A stretch of DNA of 64,000 nucleotides from Planococcus liqunii. GTDB lineage: Bacteria; Bacillota; Bacilli; Bacillales_A; Planococcaceae. The stretch is from NCBI RefSeq assembly GCF_030413595.1, contig NZ_CP129238.1, positions 744,001 to 808,000 on the forward strand, in the 5' to 3' direction. Under the pieces are notes generated by a model. It saw nothing but the letters and a program-made list of their open reading frames with translations. It did no database searches and was not told where the DNA came from. Of the stretch, positions 17,550 through 25,968 are shown piece by piece (position 1 is the first letter of the stretch; every line of letters begins with the position of its first letter). Position numbers and translations under genes: made by a program.

Positions 17550-17584
17550 GTGTCGCTTATCCGACACTCCGGAGATATTGTCGG
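17550..17584. promoter_or_regulatory. TGTCG inverted repeats between divergent spxH-like and tetR genes (candidate operator)
   Basis: GTGTCG-N6-CGACAC at 17550-17567 overlaps CCGACA-N12-TGTCGG at 17561-17584. All arms are perfect complements. The site lies just upstream of the tetR RBS and within the divergent intergenic region, as expected for autoregulation by the TetR protein. Confidence 0.55.
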
Positions 17585-17600
17585 AAAAGGAGTGGCGAAC

Positions 17601-18167
17601 ATGGCGCAAGTGAAAATGGATCCCCGGGTTGTCCGCACCCGGAAGCTGATCATGGATTCGTTCATCAAGCTGTCGGAAAGCAAGGAGTTTCGGGACATCA
17701 CGGTCAAAGACATCACAACGGAAGCCATGATCAACCGGGCGACGTTCTATTATCACTTTGAAGATATCTACGATTTGCTGGAAAAAGCTTTGTCGGAAGT
17801 GCTGCTGATCAATTTGAATTCAGCGGAATACGAGCATAAGAAACTGGACGAAGACGTGTTCAACCACTTATTCAAAGCCATCACCGATTTCCAGCAGTCG
17901 CTGTCAAACCGCTGCCACCGAGGCTACGAAGACACGATTGCCCAGATCATCCGGGACCAGCTCGAAGTGGTTTTCAATAAAATGCTAAAAGCGCAATATG
18001 GACCGGAAAAAGAAGAGATGCTCAAAACCACTGCGGTTATGCTAAGCTGGGGGCTTTACGGCGCATCTCTTGAGTGGAAGCGGAACGGTACGGCGCCGCC
18101 GGAGGAATTTCTCAATACGGCCCTGCCGTTTCTGATGCACGGCCTTCAATTTGATCTCCAGAAATAG
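17601..18167 (+). CDS. TetR family transcriptional regulator
   Basis: 188 residues from ATG 17601 (AAAGGAG 8 bases upstream). The N-terminal helix-turn-helix at about 10-55 reads TRKLIMDSFIKLSESKEFRDITVKDITTEAMINRATFYYHFEDIYDLLEKAL, typical of the family. The ligand domain is helical and not recognised further; it contains CHRGYEDTIAQIIRDQL and ends WKRNGTAPPEEFLNTALPFLMHG. Divergent from the SpxH-like/ydhR operon, which it probably represses along with itself. Several TetR proteins of this TFYYHF type sense small electrophiles or lipids, but the ligand is unknown. Confidence 0.88.
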   Translation: MAQVKMDPRVVRTRKLIMDSFIKLSESKEFRDITVKDITTEAMINRATFYYHFEDIYDLLEKALSEVLLINLNSAEYEHKKLDEDVFNHLFKAITDFQQSLSNRCHRGYEDTIAQIIRDQLEVVFNKMLKAQYGPEKEEMLKTTAVMLSWGLYGASLEWKRNGTAPPEEFLNTALPFLMHGLQFDLQK

Positions 18168-18214
18168 CGGTCTCGCAAAAAGATACAGAACTGCATTCAG
18201 TTGAATAGAGCGTA

Positions 18215-18253
18215 TAAAAAAAGCACACTCAAGTAAAAATGAGTGTGCTTTTG
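18215..18253. terminator. Bidirectional terminator between tetR and SDR genes
   Basis: AAAAAAGCACACTCA, loop, TGAGTGTGCTTTT with A and T runs on both sides. Confidence 0.88.
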
Positions 18254-18259
18254 GCAGTT

Positions 18260-19042
18260 TTAGTATTTGTAAGACTGGCCGCCGTCAATCGGAATAACAG
18301 AAGCGTTGATGAATTTCGCTGCGTCCGATAGAAGGAATGCAACGAGGTTGCCGACTTCTTCAGGCTTGCCAAAGCGTTTCATCGGGTTGACGCTGACAAA
18401 TTCTTTGCCGGCTGCTTCCCAATCGTCGCCCGCCATTTGTTTCAACGAACCTTCAACCATTGGCGTTAAGATGGCGCCTGGTGCGATGGCGTTGATGCTG
18501 ACGCCGAACTGGCCGTACTCGATGCCCGAGTTGCGTGTCAAGCCGACAACGCCGTGTTTGCTCGCTGCGTAGCCGGACTGGTTGCCGACGCCGCGGATGC
18601 CGCCGACAGATGCTGTGTTGACAATCGAGCCGTAGCCTTGTTCTTTCATCACTTTCAGGACGTGGCGCATGCCGTAGAAGACGCCGTTCAAGTTGACGCT
18701 GACCACTTTTTCGAACTCGTCCGAAGCATAATCTTCAGTCAGGTTTTGTTTGCCTTCGATGCCGGCGTTATTGAAGAAGCCGTCAATTTTACCGAATTTA
18801 TCGATTGTGAACTGAACGTAGTTTTTCACTTCTTCTTCATTTGTTACGTTCGCTTCAACGATTTCCACTTGGGCTTCCGGCGCTGCCGCCAGAATTTCGT
18901 TCCGGCTTTCTTCCAGGCCTTTCGTGCTCATGTCGACGAGCACAAGTTTGCCGCCTTGTTTGGCGATGGAAAGGGCAGCCGCGCGTCCGAGTCCGGAGCC
19001 GCCTCCTGTGATGACAACCACTTTGTCTGTGTAATTAATCAT
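18260..19042 (-). CDS. SDR family oxidoreductase
   Basis: 260 residues. Classical SDR with TGGGSGLGRA at 12-21, an acidic residue after strand 2 (LVDMS) that favours NAD, NNAGIEGKQN, catalytic Ser in TASVGGIRG, YAASKHGVVGL with Tyr/Lys, and the closing INASVIPIDGGQSYKY. Close in style to glucose 1-dehydrogenase/cyclohexanol-type dehydrogenases. RBS AAGGAGAGATATTGA. Divergent from the second TetR gene with a TCGACA-N13-TGTCGA palindrome between, so probably controlled by that regulator. Substrate unknown. Confidence 0.88.
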   Translation of the reverse strand: MINYTDKVVVITGGGSGLGRAAALSIAKQGGKLVLVDMSTKGLEESRNEILAAAPEAQVEIVEANVTNEEEVKNYVQFTIDKFGKIDGFFNNAGIEGKQNLTEDYASDEFEKVVSVNLNGVFYGMRHVLKVMKEQGYGSIVNTASVGGIRGVGNQSGYAASKHGVVGLTRNSGIEYGQFGVSINAIAPGAILTPMVEGSLKQMAGDDWEAAGKEFVSVNPMKRFGKPEEVGNLVAFLLSDAAKFINASVIPIDGGQSYKY

Positions 19043-19155
19043 TCAATATCTCTCCTTTTTTATGGTTATGCTAAACTGGATTTATGTTTCACAATCAGTG
19101 TAAGCCTTTGCAGAAAAGGGTTCAATCAGTAAAAAAATCGAAAATGTTGAGTAAT

Positions 19156-19180
19156 TCGACAGTTTGGCGTGAAGTGTCGA
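19156..19180. promoter_or_regulatory. TCGACA-N13-TGTCGA inverted repeat (candidate TetR operator)
   Basis: A perfect 6-bp inverted repeat separated by 13 bases lies between the SDR gene and the divergent TetR gene, just upstream of the tetR RBS at 19185. It shares the TGTCG half-site with the repeat at 17550-17584. Confidence 0.55.
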
Positions 19181-19198
19181 TTCTGGAGGAAAAAGTTT

Positions 19199-19795
19199 AT
19201 GGGAGACAAGAAAGAAAACCTGTCACCGCAGGCGGAACGGACAAAACATCAATTCAAACAGGCGTTCACCGAGCTGATCAATGAAAAAGGATTCAGCCAT
19301 GTATCGGTAACGGATATTGTGCAGCGTGCCCAGTATAACCGGGCGACTTTTTACCTCTACTATTTGGATAAGCCGGACATTACAGAAGAGCTGAGAAGTG
19401 AGATGTTCCAGCAAATCAAACAGACCAGCAAAGACCGCTACATTCCGGGCAAAGAAGTGGTTACCGAGTCGATGAACGAAGATTCGTTCGGGCTGGTAAG
19501 CTTCATCTACGATAACCGCTCTTTCTTCAATCTCTATTTGAAAGAAGACACCATCCCTGGCCTGTACCAGGATTTGCCGCGCGCGATTTTTGAATTGTTT
19601 GATGAGCAGTTCACTTTTACGCCTGTAGGCGACCATGACATCAATTCTCCGGCGTTTAAGCTGTACATGGCCCATGGCACGGCTGGGCTCATCTTGGACT
19701 GGGCAAAAAACGGCTACCAGAAGTCGCCAAGAGAAGTGTCAAGAGAACTGATCGGGATTTTGCAGGCGATTGCTGTCGGTTTTCGGGTGGAGTAA
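19199..19795 (+). CDS. TetR family transcriptional regulator
   Basis: 198 residues from ATG 19199 (GGAGGA 8 bases upstream). The DNA-binding domain at about 12-58 reads RTKHQFKQAFTELINEKGFSHVSVTDIVQRAQYNRATFYLYYLDKPDITEEL. The C-terminal region resembles the TetR_C_7 group (FVSFIYDNRSFFNLYLKE-like, then HGTAGLILDWAKNGYQKSPREVSREL). It diverges from an SDR gene over a palindrome with the same half-site as the first TetR gene's, so the two regulators may overlap in target range. A GNAT gene follows 26 bases downstream and may be co-transcribed. Confidence 0.88.
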   Translation: MGDKKENLSPQAERTKHQFKQAFTELINEKGFSHVSVTDIVQRAQYNRATFYLYYLDKPDITEELRSEMFQQIKQTSKDRYIPGKEVVTESMNEDSFGLVSFIYDNRSFFNLYLKEDTIPGLYQDLPRAIFELFDEQFTFTPVGDHDINSPAFKLYMAHGTAGLILDWAKNGYQKSPREVSRELIGILQAIAVGFRVE

Positions 19796-19821
19796 AGAAT
19801 TCCTAAAAGAGGAGCTTGTTT

Positions 19822-20262
19822 ATGGAAATCAACTATGTCGAAGAAAGCGACCTGTCATTGTGCACGGATGTGTTTATCGAAGTCTTTAATGGAGAGCCCT
19901 GGAACGATGAATGGGAATCGGAAAAAGCCGGACGCTATCTCTTGGATTTTTACCGCATGCCTGGCTTTCTGGGGCTCTTGGCAACAGAAGGCGAAGAGCT
20001 TATCGGTTTTCTTTTCGGCGTCCGCCGCGTTTGGTGGAGCGGTGATGAATTCTTTATCCATGAGATGTGTGTCAAAAGCAGCCAGCAGAACAAAGGAATC
20101 GGCAAAGCTTTGATGGACCGGCTGCTGGAAGAACTAGAGGCGCGTTCAATCACTCATCTTTCGCTGCTCACCGACCGGGGGATACCGGCTGAAGCGTTTT
20201 ATAAGAAAAATGGATTTACGGAAGTGGAGCGCCTTGTGTTTTTAAGCAGAGGCGTCAATTAA
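19822..20262 (+). CDS. GNAT family N-acetyltransferase
   Basis: 146 residues; ATG 19822 behind AGAGGAG. Acetyl-CoA-dependent transferase fold: FTEVFNGEPWNDEWE-like N-terminus (FIEVFNGEPWNDEWESEKA), beta-4 FFIHEMCVKSSQQ, the pyrophosphate loop Q-N-K-G-I-G-K-A in SQQNKGIGKALMDRLLEEL, and the closing AEAFYKKNGFTEVERLVFLSRG. Acceptor substrate unknown. It follows a TetR gene closely and ends before a strong terminator. Confidence 0.85.
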   Translation: MEINYVEESDLSLCTDVFIEVFNGEPWNDEWESEKAGRYLLDFYRMPGFLGLLATEGEELIGFLFGVRRVWWSGDEFFIHEMCVKSSQQNKGIGKALMDRLLEELEARSITHLSLLTDRGIPAEAFYKKNGFTEVERLVFLSRGVN

Positions 20263-20286
20263 ATAGCAAGAAGTTCATGATTCAGA

Positions 20287-20334
20287 AGAAACCACACCCG
20301 CTATTGTTACATGAGCGAGTGTGGTTTCTTTTGG
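20287..20334 (+). terminator. Terminator after the GNAT gene
   Basis: AAGAAACCACAC(CCGC) pairs with (GCGAG)TGTGGTTTCTT, then TTGG and T-rich DNA. From 20335 to 20515 the DNA is A+T-rich without a convincing gene. Confidence 0.85.
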
Positions 20335-20515
20335 TTTTTCAAAAAGAATTAGATAGCTTTTCTTTAACGCTATTCTTCAATCAACTTTGGACACTTCCAT
20401 GTATTTTCGGTTTATCGATGCTTACCAGACACTTCAAGAGTGCCTTTAATTCAAACAGAGTACCTTTAAAAAATTTAATAAATTATTTCGAAAAAAAGCT
20501 GTGGTGTTCAGTCTC

Positions 20516-21517
20516 TTACTTCGTAGGCCCTTTTGCATTAGTTAAAGGATTGCGGTCCGTCTGTGTATTTACTGCCGCATCGCTGTCTTTAGGAACTTCA
20601 TGTTTTGCCCAATAGGTAGCCAGAAATGTCCCAGTAATGACTTGCCATGCAGATGCGAAGGCACTCGGCAATGCAGCAAGTGGTGTGAAATAAGCCGAAG
20701 CCAATGCTACTCCCAAGCCAGAGTTTTGCATGCCGACTTCAATTGAAATGGCGCGCTGATCTTGGCGTGATAATTTAAGCGCTTTTGCTGCAAAATAGCC
20801 AAGTATAAGCCCGAATGCATTATGCAGCAGGACGGCTACAAAGACGAGGATACCAGCTGTAGCAATGTTTTCTTTATTATTAGCAACAATCGCCGACACA
20901 ATGATGGTGATTGCCACAATGGAGATCAATGGAAGAATCGATTCACTTTTCTTCGTTATGGCTGGAAGAAATTTACTAACCATTAATCCAAGAAGAATTG
21001 GAATAATGATTACTTGAATAATGGACATAAACATGGAAATTGGATCAACAGGCAGCCATTGCCCTGCAAATATCAATAACAGGAAGGGCGTCATGATTGG
21101 CGCCATTAAAGTGGAAACACTCGTCATAGTGATGGATAGGGGAACGTTCCCTTTTGCTAAATAGACCATCACATTTGAAGAAGTTCCACCCGGAACACTG
21201 CCAAGCAAAACTAGGCCTGCTGCAAGTTCAGCGGGTAATTGTAGTAGGTACGCAATAATAAATGCAATGGTCGGCATGATGGAAAATTGTGCGACTAGCC
21301 CAATTAAAACAGGTATAGGATTTGTGAAGACCAATTTAAAATCAGATGCCTGCAGTGTCAAACCCATACCGAACATAACGACGCCGAGTAAAATGGTGAT
21401 GTAGGCGCCAAATGAAGTAAATAGACTTGGAACCATAAAAGCAAGTACCGAAAATACGATGACGATCAATGCAAAGTATGTGCCCGCTAGGCTACTGAGT
21501 TTGCTTAACGCTTTCAT
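20516..21517 (-). CDS. Bile acid:sodium symporter (BASS) family transporter
   Basis: 333 residues with about ten membrane helices. Family motifs: VVMFGMGLTLQASDF, GSVPGGTSSNVMVYLAKGNVPLSITMT (the crossover Na+ site region) and RAISIEVGMQNSGLGVALA. Bacterial BASS members such as YocS and PanS import organic acids with sodium. The last gene of the TDH-SDR-ALDH-BASS operon (34 bases after the ALDH stop), so it probably imports the substrate or a related carboxylate. C-terminal ~25 residues are polar and unconserved-looking. RBS CGGAGGGAC. Confidence 0.88.
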   Translation of the reverse strand: MKALSKLSSLAGTYFALIVIVFSVLAFMVPSLFTSFGAYITILLGVVMFGMGLTLQASDFKLVFTNPIPVLIGLVAQFSIMPTIAFIIAYLLQLPAELAAGLVLLGSVPGGTSSNVMVYLAKGNVPLSITMTSVSTLMAPIMTPFLLLIFAGQWLPVDPISMFMSIIQVIIIPILLGLMVSKFLPAITKKSESILPLISIVAITIIVSAIVANNKENIATAGILVFVAVLLHNAFGLILGYFAAKALKLSRQDQRAISIEVGMQNSGLGVALASAYFTPLAALPSAFASAWQVITGTFLATYWAKHEVPKDSDAAVNTQTDRNPLTNAKGPTK

Positions 21518-21551
21518 TTTGTCCCTCCGTTTCCGTACTTAATCTAAAGAG

Positions 21552-22994
21552 TTAATATTTAACTTGAATAGCAAGGTTTTTAATCTGAATATAGTTTTGT
21601 ACAGCCAAATGGCTTTTCTCACGGCCGATGCCGCTTTTCTTGTACCCGCCAAACGGCATTTGGACACCGCCTGCCGCACCGTAACTGTTGATGAAGACCT
21701 GGCCGCTTTCAATGCGGGATGCTACGTGATGTGCTTGATCAATATCTTTTGTCCAAACACCAGCGACGAGCCCGTAATCAGTTGCGTTTGCCAATTCAAT
21801 TGCTTCTTCGATGCCTTTAAATCTTACTACACTCAGCACCGGTCCGAAAATTTCTTCCTGTACATAAGTTTCGTTATGGCTGGATGCTTCTATGATTGTA
21901 GGGCTAATGTAAAAGCCTTTAGTATAGCCTTCGACTTGAACTGCTTTCCCGCCAACTAAAACTTTTGCATCTTCACCAATTTCATTGATAATCCCTAAAA
22001 TTCGATTGTATTGTTTTTGATTGATGATGGGGCCGACATCTGCCTGAAGTGTTGGAGGTCCCACTTTAAGGCTATTAAAACGCTCAATCAGTTTTTCTAG
22101 CAGTTCTTCGGCGATAGCTTCATCAACTAAAAGGCGTGAACCAGCAGAACAGGTTTGGCCGGCATTTTGAACAATGGAGTTGACGATAGCAGGAACAGCA
22201 CGTGCCAGATCAGCATCCGCAAATACGATGTTTGGTGATTTGCCACCTAATTCAAGCGTTACCGGCACGACATTATCAGCAGCAGATTTCATTACTGCGA
22301 TTCCTGTTGGAACAGAGCCGGTAAAAGTAATTTGATTGATTCCCGGGTGGGAAGTCAGCGCAGCGCCAATTTCTGATCCATATCCTGTCAAGTGTTGAAA
22401 GACTCCTTTTGGCAATTTCTCATGGAACCACTTCGCTAGAAAATTAGTCGTCAGGGGAGTATCCTCCGAACTTTTTACAATGACGACATTTCCAGTGGCT
22501 AGTGCTGCTGCGACACTTCGTGAGGTGATTTGGATCGGATAATTCCACGGGACGATATGGAGCGTGACCCCAATCGGCTCAATGACGGTAACATTCAATA
22601 AGTCTTCTTCTATTGGAATCGTGTCCCCAAAGACTTTGTCGGCCATGCCGCCATAAAACTCAAAATAGCGGGCAGCGGCTTCGATGTCACTCTTTGCTTG
22701 AGCATGAGGTTTGCCAGTATCTAAAGATTCGAGTAAAGCCAATTCAATTGCGTGTTCTCTAATATGTCTAGCCGTTTCTTGTAAAAACTGTCCTCTTTCA
22801 AAAGGTTTAATGGATTTCCATTCACTGTTTTTTAACGCAAACCTTGCAGCTTGTACGGCAAGGTTTGCATGCGTTTCATTTCCACGCACAATTTGTGCAA
22901 TGGTTTCATTGGAAGCAGGATTGATGACATTTATCCATTGATCGTCTTTCTTTCCAATCCATTCTCCGTTAATTAGCAATTGTATCTTATCCAT
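21552..22994 (-). CDS. Aldehyde dehydrogenase family protein
   Basis: 480 residues, complete. NAD(P)+-dependent oxidation of an aldehyde. General base Glu near 251 in VTLELGGKSPNIVFADAD, nucleophilic Cys near 285 in QNAGQTCSAGSRLLVDE, cofactor motif FTGSVPTGIAVM, and C-terminal MPFGGYKKSGIGREKS. These are betaine-aldehyde/gamma-aminobutyraldehyde-like in style, but substrate cannot be set. It lies between an SDR (14-base gap) and the BASS transporter in one operon, consistent with oxidising the SDR product. A+T-richer than flanking genes. Confidence 0.9.
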   Translation of the reverse strand: MDKIQLLINGEWIGKKDDQWINVINPASNETIAQIVRGNETHANLAVQAARFALKNSEWKSIKPFERGQFLQETARHIREHAIELALLESLDTGKPHAQAKSDIEAAARYFEFYGGMADKVFGDTIPIEEDLLNVTVIEPIGVTLHIVPWNYPIQITSRSVAAALATGNVVIVKSSEDTPLTTNFLAKWFHEKLPKGVFQHLTGYGSEIGAALTSHPGINQITFTGSVPTGIAVMKSAADNVVPVTLELGGKSPNIVFADADLARAVPAIVNSIVQNAGQTCSAGSRLLVDEAIAEELLEKLIERFNSLKVGPPTLQADVGPIINQKQYNRILGIINEIGEDAKVLVGGKAVQVEGYTKGFYISPTIIEASSHNETYVQEEIFGPVLSVVRFKGIEEAIELANATDYGLVAGVWTKDIDQAHHVASRIESGQVFINSYGAAGGVQMPFGGYKKSGIGREKSHLAVQNYIQIKNLAIQVKY

Positions 22995-23008
22995 TTAGAA
23001 CTCCCCTT

Positions 23009-23758
23009 TTAGATGCTTCTGCCGCCATCTACATGAATGACTGCACCTGTAATAATTTGAGCACCATCGGTTAACAAATGCAGAACGGTTGAAGAAATAT
23101 CAGCTGGACTGATCAGTCTGCCAAGCGGTACACTTTCTGCAAAAACTTCTTTGTTCAACTCGACATCTCCGGTTTTTGGAGAAGTGAATTGGCCAAGCAT
23201 CTGAGTATCAGCAGGACCTGGGTGCAGTACATTTACTCGAATATTGAAGGGGGCAGTTTCAAGTGCTAATGCTTTTGAAAATGCTTCAACTGCCCCTTTG
23301 GAAGCAACATAGCTTTGTAAACCCGGACGAGGACGAGTCACAGAGACAGAACCAATATTGATGATCGAGCCGTTATTAGATACCTTCATGTATCGGACTG
23401 CTTCTCGGTTCGTCAAAAATACAGCTGTAGCGTTAATATCAATCAGTTTTTGCCACTCAGATAAGGCGACTTCTGTAATCGGTTTGCCGGCTTGGGCAAT
23501 TCCTGCTATATTAACCAATCCATCGAGTTTCTTGAAATCTGTATAGATTTCTTTGAAAGCTTCGTTGATGCTTGCTTCATCTAGTAAATCAATATTTTTG
23601 GCACTGAAATTTTCGTTTTCGATGGAATTTAACTCATCAGTATTAATGTCTAGACCAATCACAATCGCACCATCCGCCAATAAATTTTCTACGACTGTTT
23701 TTCCCATCCCTCCGCCTGCTCCGGTAACGGCAATAACTTTTTCTTTTAGCTGACTCAA
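23009..23758 (-). CDS. SDR family oxidoreductase
   Basis: 249 residues. NAD-binding TGAGGGMGKTVV at about 12-23, acidic LDINTDEL after strand 2 (NAD preference), NIAGIAQAGKPI replacing the usual NNAG, catalytic Ser in IGSVSVTRPRPGLQ, Tyr/Lys in SYVASKGAVEAF, and the end GAVIHVDGGRSI. Second gene of the catabolic operon: 14 bases after the TDH-like gene and 14 before the aldehyde dehydrogenase. Probably oxidises a secondary alcohol intermediate of the pathway. Confidence 0.88.
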   Translation of the reverse strand: MSQLKEKVIAVTGAGGGMGKTVVENLLADGAIVIGLDINTDELNSIENENFSAKNIDLLDEASINEAFKEIYTDFKKLDGLVNIAGIAQAGKPITEVALSEWQKLIDINATAVFLTNREAVRYMKVSNNGSIINIGSVSVTRPRPGLQSYVASKGAVEAFSKALALETAPFNIRVNVLHPGPADTQMLGQFTSPKTGDVELNKEVFAESVPLGRLISPADISSTVLHLLTDGAQIITGAVIHVDGGRSI

Positions 23759-23772
23759 TGTAAAAAACCCCT

Positions 23773-24846
23773 TTACGCTTGTTTTTTTATATTTTCAATA
23801 ATTTTATCGGCAAATTGCGAAGTGGAAGCGGTGCCGCCCAAATCAGGAGTTCTAATCTCAAAATCTACTAACGTCTCTTCAATACCTGCAACAATCGCTT
23901 TAGCCAGTTCCGGATACTCCAAATGTTCCAGCATCAAAGCGGTACTCCAGATTTGTGCGATAGGATTGGCAATGCCTTTGTTGGCAATATCGGGAGCAGA
24001 GCCGTGGATTGCTTCGAACATGGACGGATATGTTTTTTCAGGATTAATATTGCCTGACGGGGCAATTCCAAGACCGCCAGAAATTGCAGCACCCAAATCG
24101 GTTAAAATATCTCCAAATAAATTACTGCCGACTACAACATCAAAAATTTCCGGTTTCGATACAAAAAAAGCAACTAAAGCATCGATGTGGTAAAACTTTG
24201 GTTCAATATTCTTGTAATCGTTCCCAATTGCTTTTGCCACTTCGTCCCAAAAAGGCATAGAGAAGTTTAGAGCGTTTGACTTTGTTGCGATAGATAAATG
24301 CGGAGATTCTCTTTTTTGTGCTAATTCATAAGCATATTTTAAAATTCGCTCGCTGCCCATTTTCGTAAAAACACTGTTCTGAACAACAACCTCATGAGGA
24401 GTTCCAATATGAAGCCTCCCGCCGCTATTTGAATATTCACCTTCTGTATTTTCGCGGACTACTATAAAATCGATTTCTTCAACACCTTTATTTGTTAAAG
24501 GGCTTTCAATCCCTTTCAGTAGCTTAATCGGCCGCAAATTGACGTACTGCTGAAATTCTCTTCTAATAGGGAGAATCAGTTCCCAGACAGAAATGTGATC
24601 AGGAACTTCAGGAGAACCGACTGCACCGAATAATATAGCATCGTAGGGAGCCAATATGGCTATTCCATCTTCCGGCATCATCCGGCCGGTTTCGAGATAG
24701 CGCTTACAATTCCAATTAAAAGAATCAACCTCAAAACGCAGGTTGCCATGAATTTCTTCTACTGCACTTAATACTTTGAGCGCTTCCTTCATAACTTCCG
24801 GTCCAATTCCATCTCCCGGAATGCTCGCAATTTTATGTACTTGCAA
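23773..24846 (-). CDS. Tartrate dehydrogenase/decarboxylase-like, isocitrate/isopropylmalate dehydrogenase family
   Basis: 357 residues from TTG 24846, chosen because AAGGGTG stands 7 bases upstream and the protein then starts QVHKIASIPGDGIGPEV as the family does; a longer frame to 24957 has no signals. NAD- and metal-dependent oxidative decarboxylase of 2-hydroxy acids. Signatures: IPGDGIGPEVMKEA, NWNCKRYLETGRMMP (tartrate dehydrogenase-like), LRPIKLL, VVRENTEGEYSNSGGR, the active-site Lys/Asp YHIDALVAFFVSKP and NLFGDILTDLGAAISGGLGIAPSGNI. First gene of the operon, divergent from a GntR regulator. Candidate substrates: tartrate, D-malate, or an isopropylmalate-like acid. Confidence 0.85.
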   Translation of the reverse strand: MQVHKIASIPGDGIGPEVMKEALKVLSAVEEIHGNLRFEVDSFNWNCKRYLETGRMMPEDGIAILAPYDAILFGAVGSPEVPDHISVWELILPIRREFQQYVNLRPIKLLKGIESPLTNKGVEEIDFIVVRENTEGEYSNSGGRLHIGTPHEVVVQNSVFTKMGSERILKYAYELAQKRESPHLSIATKSNALNFSMPFWDEVAKAIGNDYKNIEPKFYHIDALVAFFVSKPEIFDVVVGSNLFGDILTDLGAAISGGLGIAPSGNINPEKTYPSMFEAIHGSAPDIANKGIANPIAQIWSTALMLEHLEYPELAKAIVAGIEETLVDFEIRTPDLGGTASTSQFADKIIENIKKQA

Positions 24847-24896
24847 TTCGTCACACCCTTCCAAATGATTACATACTACATATGATGTACTAGGTA

Positions 24897-24912
24897 TTGA
24901 TGTTATCATCAA
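24897..24912. promoter_or_regulatory. TTGATG-TTAT-CATCAA palindrome (candidate GntR operator)
   Basis: Perfect 6-4-6 inverted repeat in the ~185-bp divergent intergenic region between the TDH-like operon and the GntR gene; the position suits a shared operator. No other strong palindrome was seen in the gap. Confidence 0.5.
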
Positions 24913-25032
24913 ACTTAAAGTATGTAAACGGAATATTTTAAATAGTTTAAAAAACACTAAATTTTTTAATATCTTATTAATTCGATATATTATTTAGAGA
25001 AAGGGAATTATCCCCAACAGGAGGATTGCTTT

Positions 25033-25752
25033 ATGGAATTTGAAAAGCTAACATTTTCTAATAAAATTTCAACTGAAATTGTGTCCACAATAAAAAATAA
25101 ACTGCTTGACGGTACTCTTAAAAACGGAGACAAATTGCCTACTGAAGCTGAAATGGTCGAGCAGCTAGGTGTCAGCAGAACCCCTGTGCGTGAGGCGATA
25201 AAAGTATTGGAATCGATTGGAGTGATTCAAATTAAGCGCGGGGAGGGCATGTTCATCACGAATAATCCGTCCCATTTCTCGTTAAATCCATTAATCTTCA
25301 GCTTAATCATGCATAGCAATAATACACAGAAACTGGTGGAGTTCCGTCAGCATTTCGAAATCTTGATGGTGAATATCATTCGTGCCAAATGGTCCAAGGA
25401 AAAGATTGAACGTATTGAAGAGGTTTATAAGAGCCAGGTGAAGCGGCTAAAGCCTGAACTCAGTCCAGAAGAATTAGCGGCCATCGATTTGGAATTCCAT
25501 TACGCCGTTCTTGAAGCAACAGAAAATGATTTTGTAATTGAAATCGGAAGAACCATCTATGAATTGTATAAGCCAAAAATGATCGTGGCAAAGCAGTCAA
25601 CTAACATCCAGCAGACACTCCAGACACATAAAGCATACTTGGATCTTCTTTTACAGAAAGATGTCGTTGTCAGTGATAAACAGATAGATAAAATGATCGA
25701 ATACAATCAAGTATGGCTAGAGAGCGAATCAGACAGTAATTCAAAGCTTTGA
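25033..25752 (+). CDS. GntR family regulator, FadR/FCD subfamily
   Basis: 239 residues. N-terminal winged helix at about 8-78: ISTEIVSTIKNKLLDGTLKNGDKLPTEAEMVEQLGVSRTPVREAIKVLESIGVIQIKRGEGMFI. The helical FCD ligand domain follows, with possible metal/ligand residues in DLEFHYAVLEATEND and THKAYLDLLL. FCD regulators bind organic acids and usually derepress adjacent catabolic genes. It is divergent from the TDH-SDR-ALDH-BASS operon with a TTGATG/CATCAA palindrome between, so it is the likely repressor of that operon. RBS CAGGAGGATTGC. Same A+T-rich character as the operon. Confidence 0.9.
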   Translation: MEFEKLTFSNKISTEIVSTIKNKLLDGTLKNGDKLPTEAEMVEQLGVSRTPVREAIKVLESIGVIQIKRGEGMFITNNPSHFSLNPLIFSLIMHSNNTQKLVEFRQHFEILMVNIIRAKWSKEKIERIEEVYKSQVKRLKPELSPEELAAIDLEFHYAVLEATENDFVIEIGRTIYELYKPKMIVAKQSTNIQQTLQTHKAYLDLLLQKDVVVSDKQIDKMIEYNQVWLESESDSNSKL

Positions 25753-25866
25753 GATTCATGAATGCTTATTAAACGAATTAAAGGAACAACCGACACTAAA
25801 GACGAAAGTAAAGATTATGCACCTAGTAAATTTCTAGAGAGAAATTGCTGCAAGGAGGCGCTTGGC

Positions 25867-25920
25867 TTGAAGAGTATGGCGAATCCGGCGGATATGTATC
25901 CGTTTCGTTTTAAGGGATGA
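25867..25920 (+). CDS. Possible 17-residue ORF
   Basis: TTG start 7 bases after AAGGAGG (25853-25859) opens MKSMANPADMYPFRFKG and stops at TGA. The ribosome site is strong, but the peptide is unknown and could be the tail of a decayed gene. The rest of 25753-25960 shows no gene. Confidence 0.2.
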   Translation: MKSMANPADMYPFRFKG

Positions 25921-25968
25921 AATTATAATTAAATTCAATTTGAGGACAGCCTTCTATTTTATATGGAA

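Noticed and set aside
17448..17756. Upstream extension of the SpxH-like frame
   Set aside because: The extra 103 codons cover the divergent tetR region and palindromes; a proper RBS-ATG exists at 17447.
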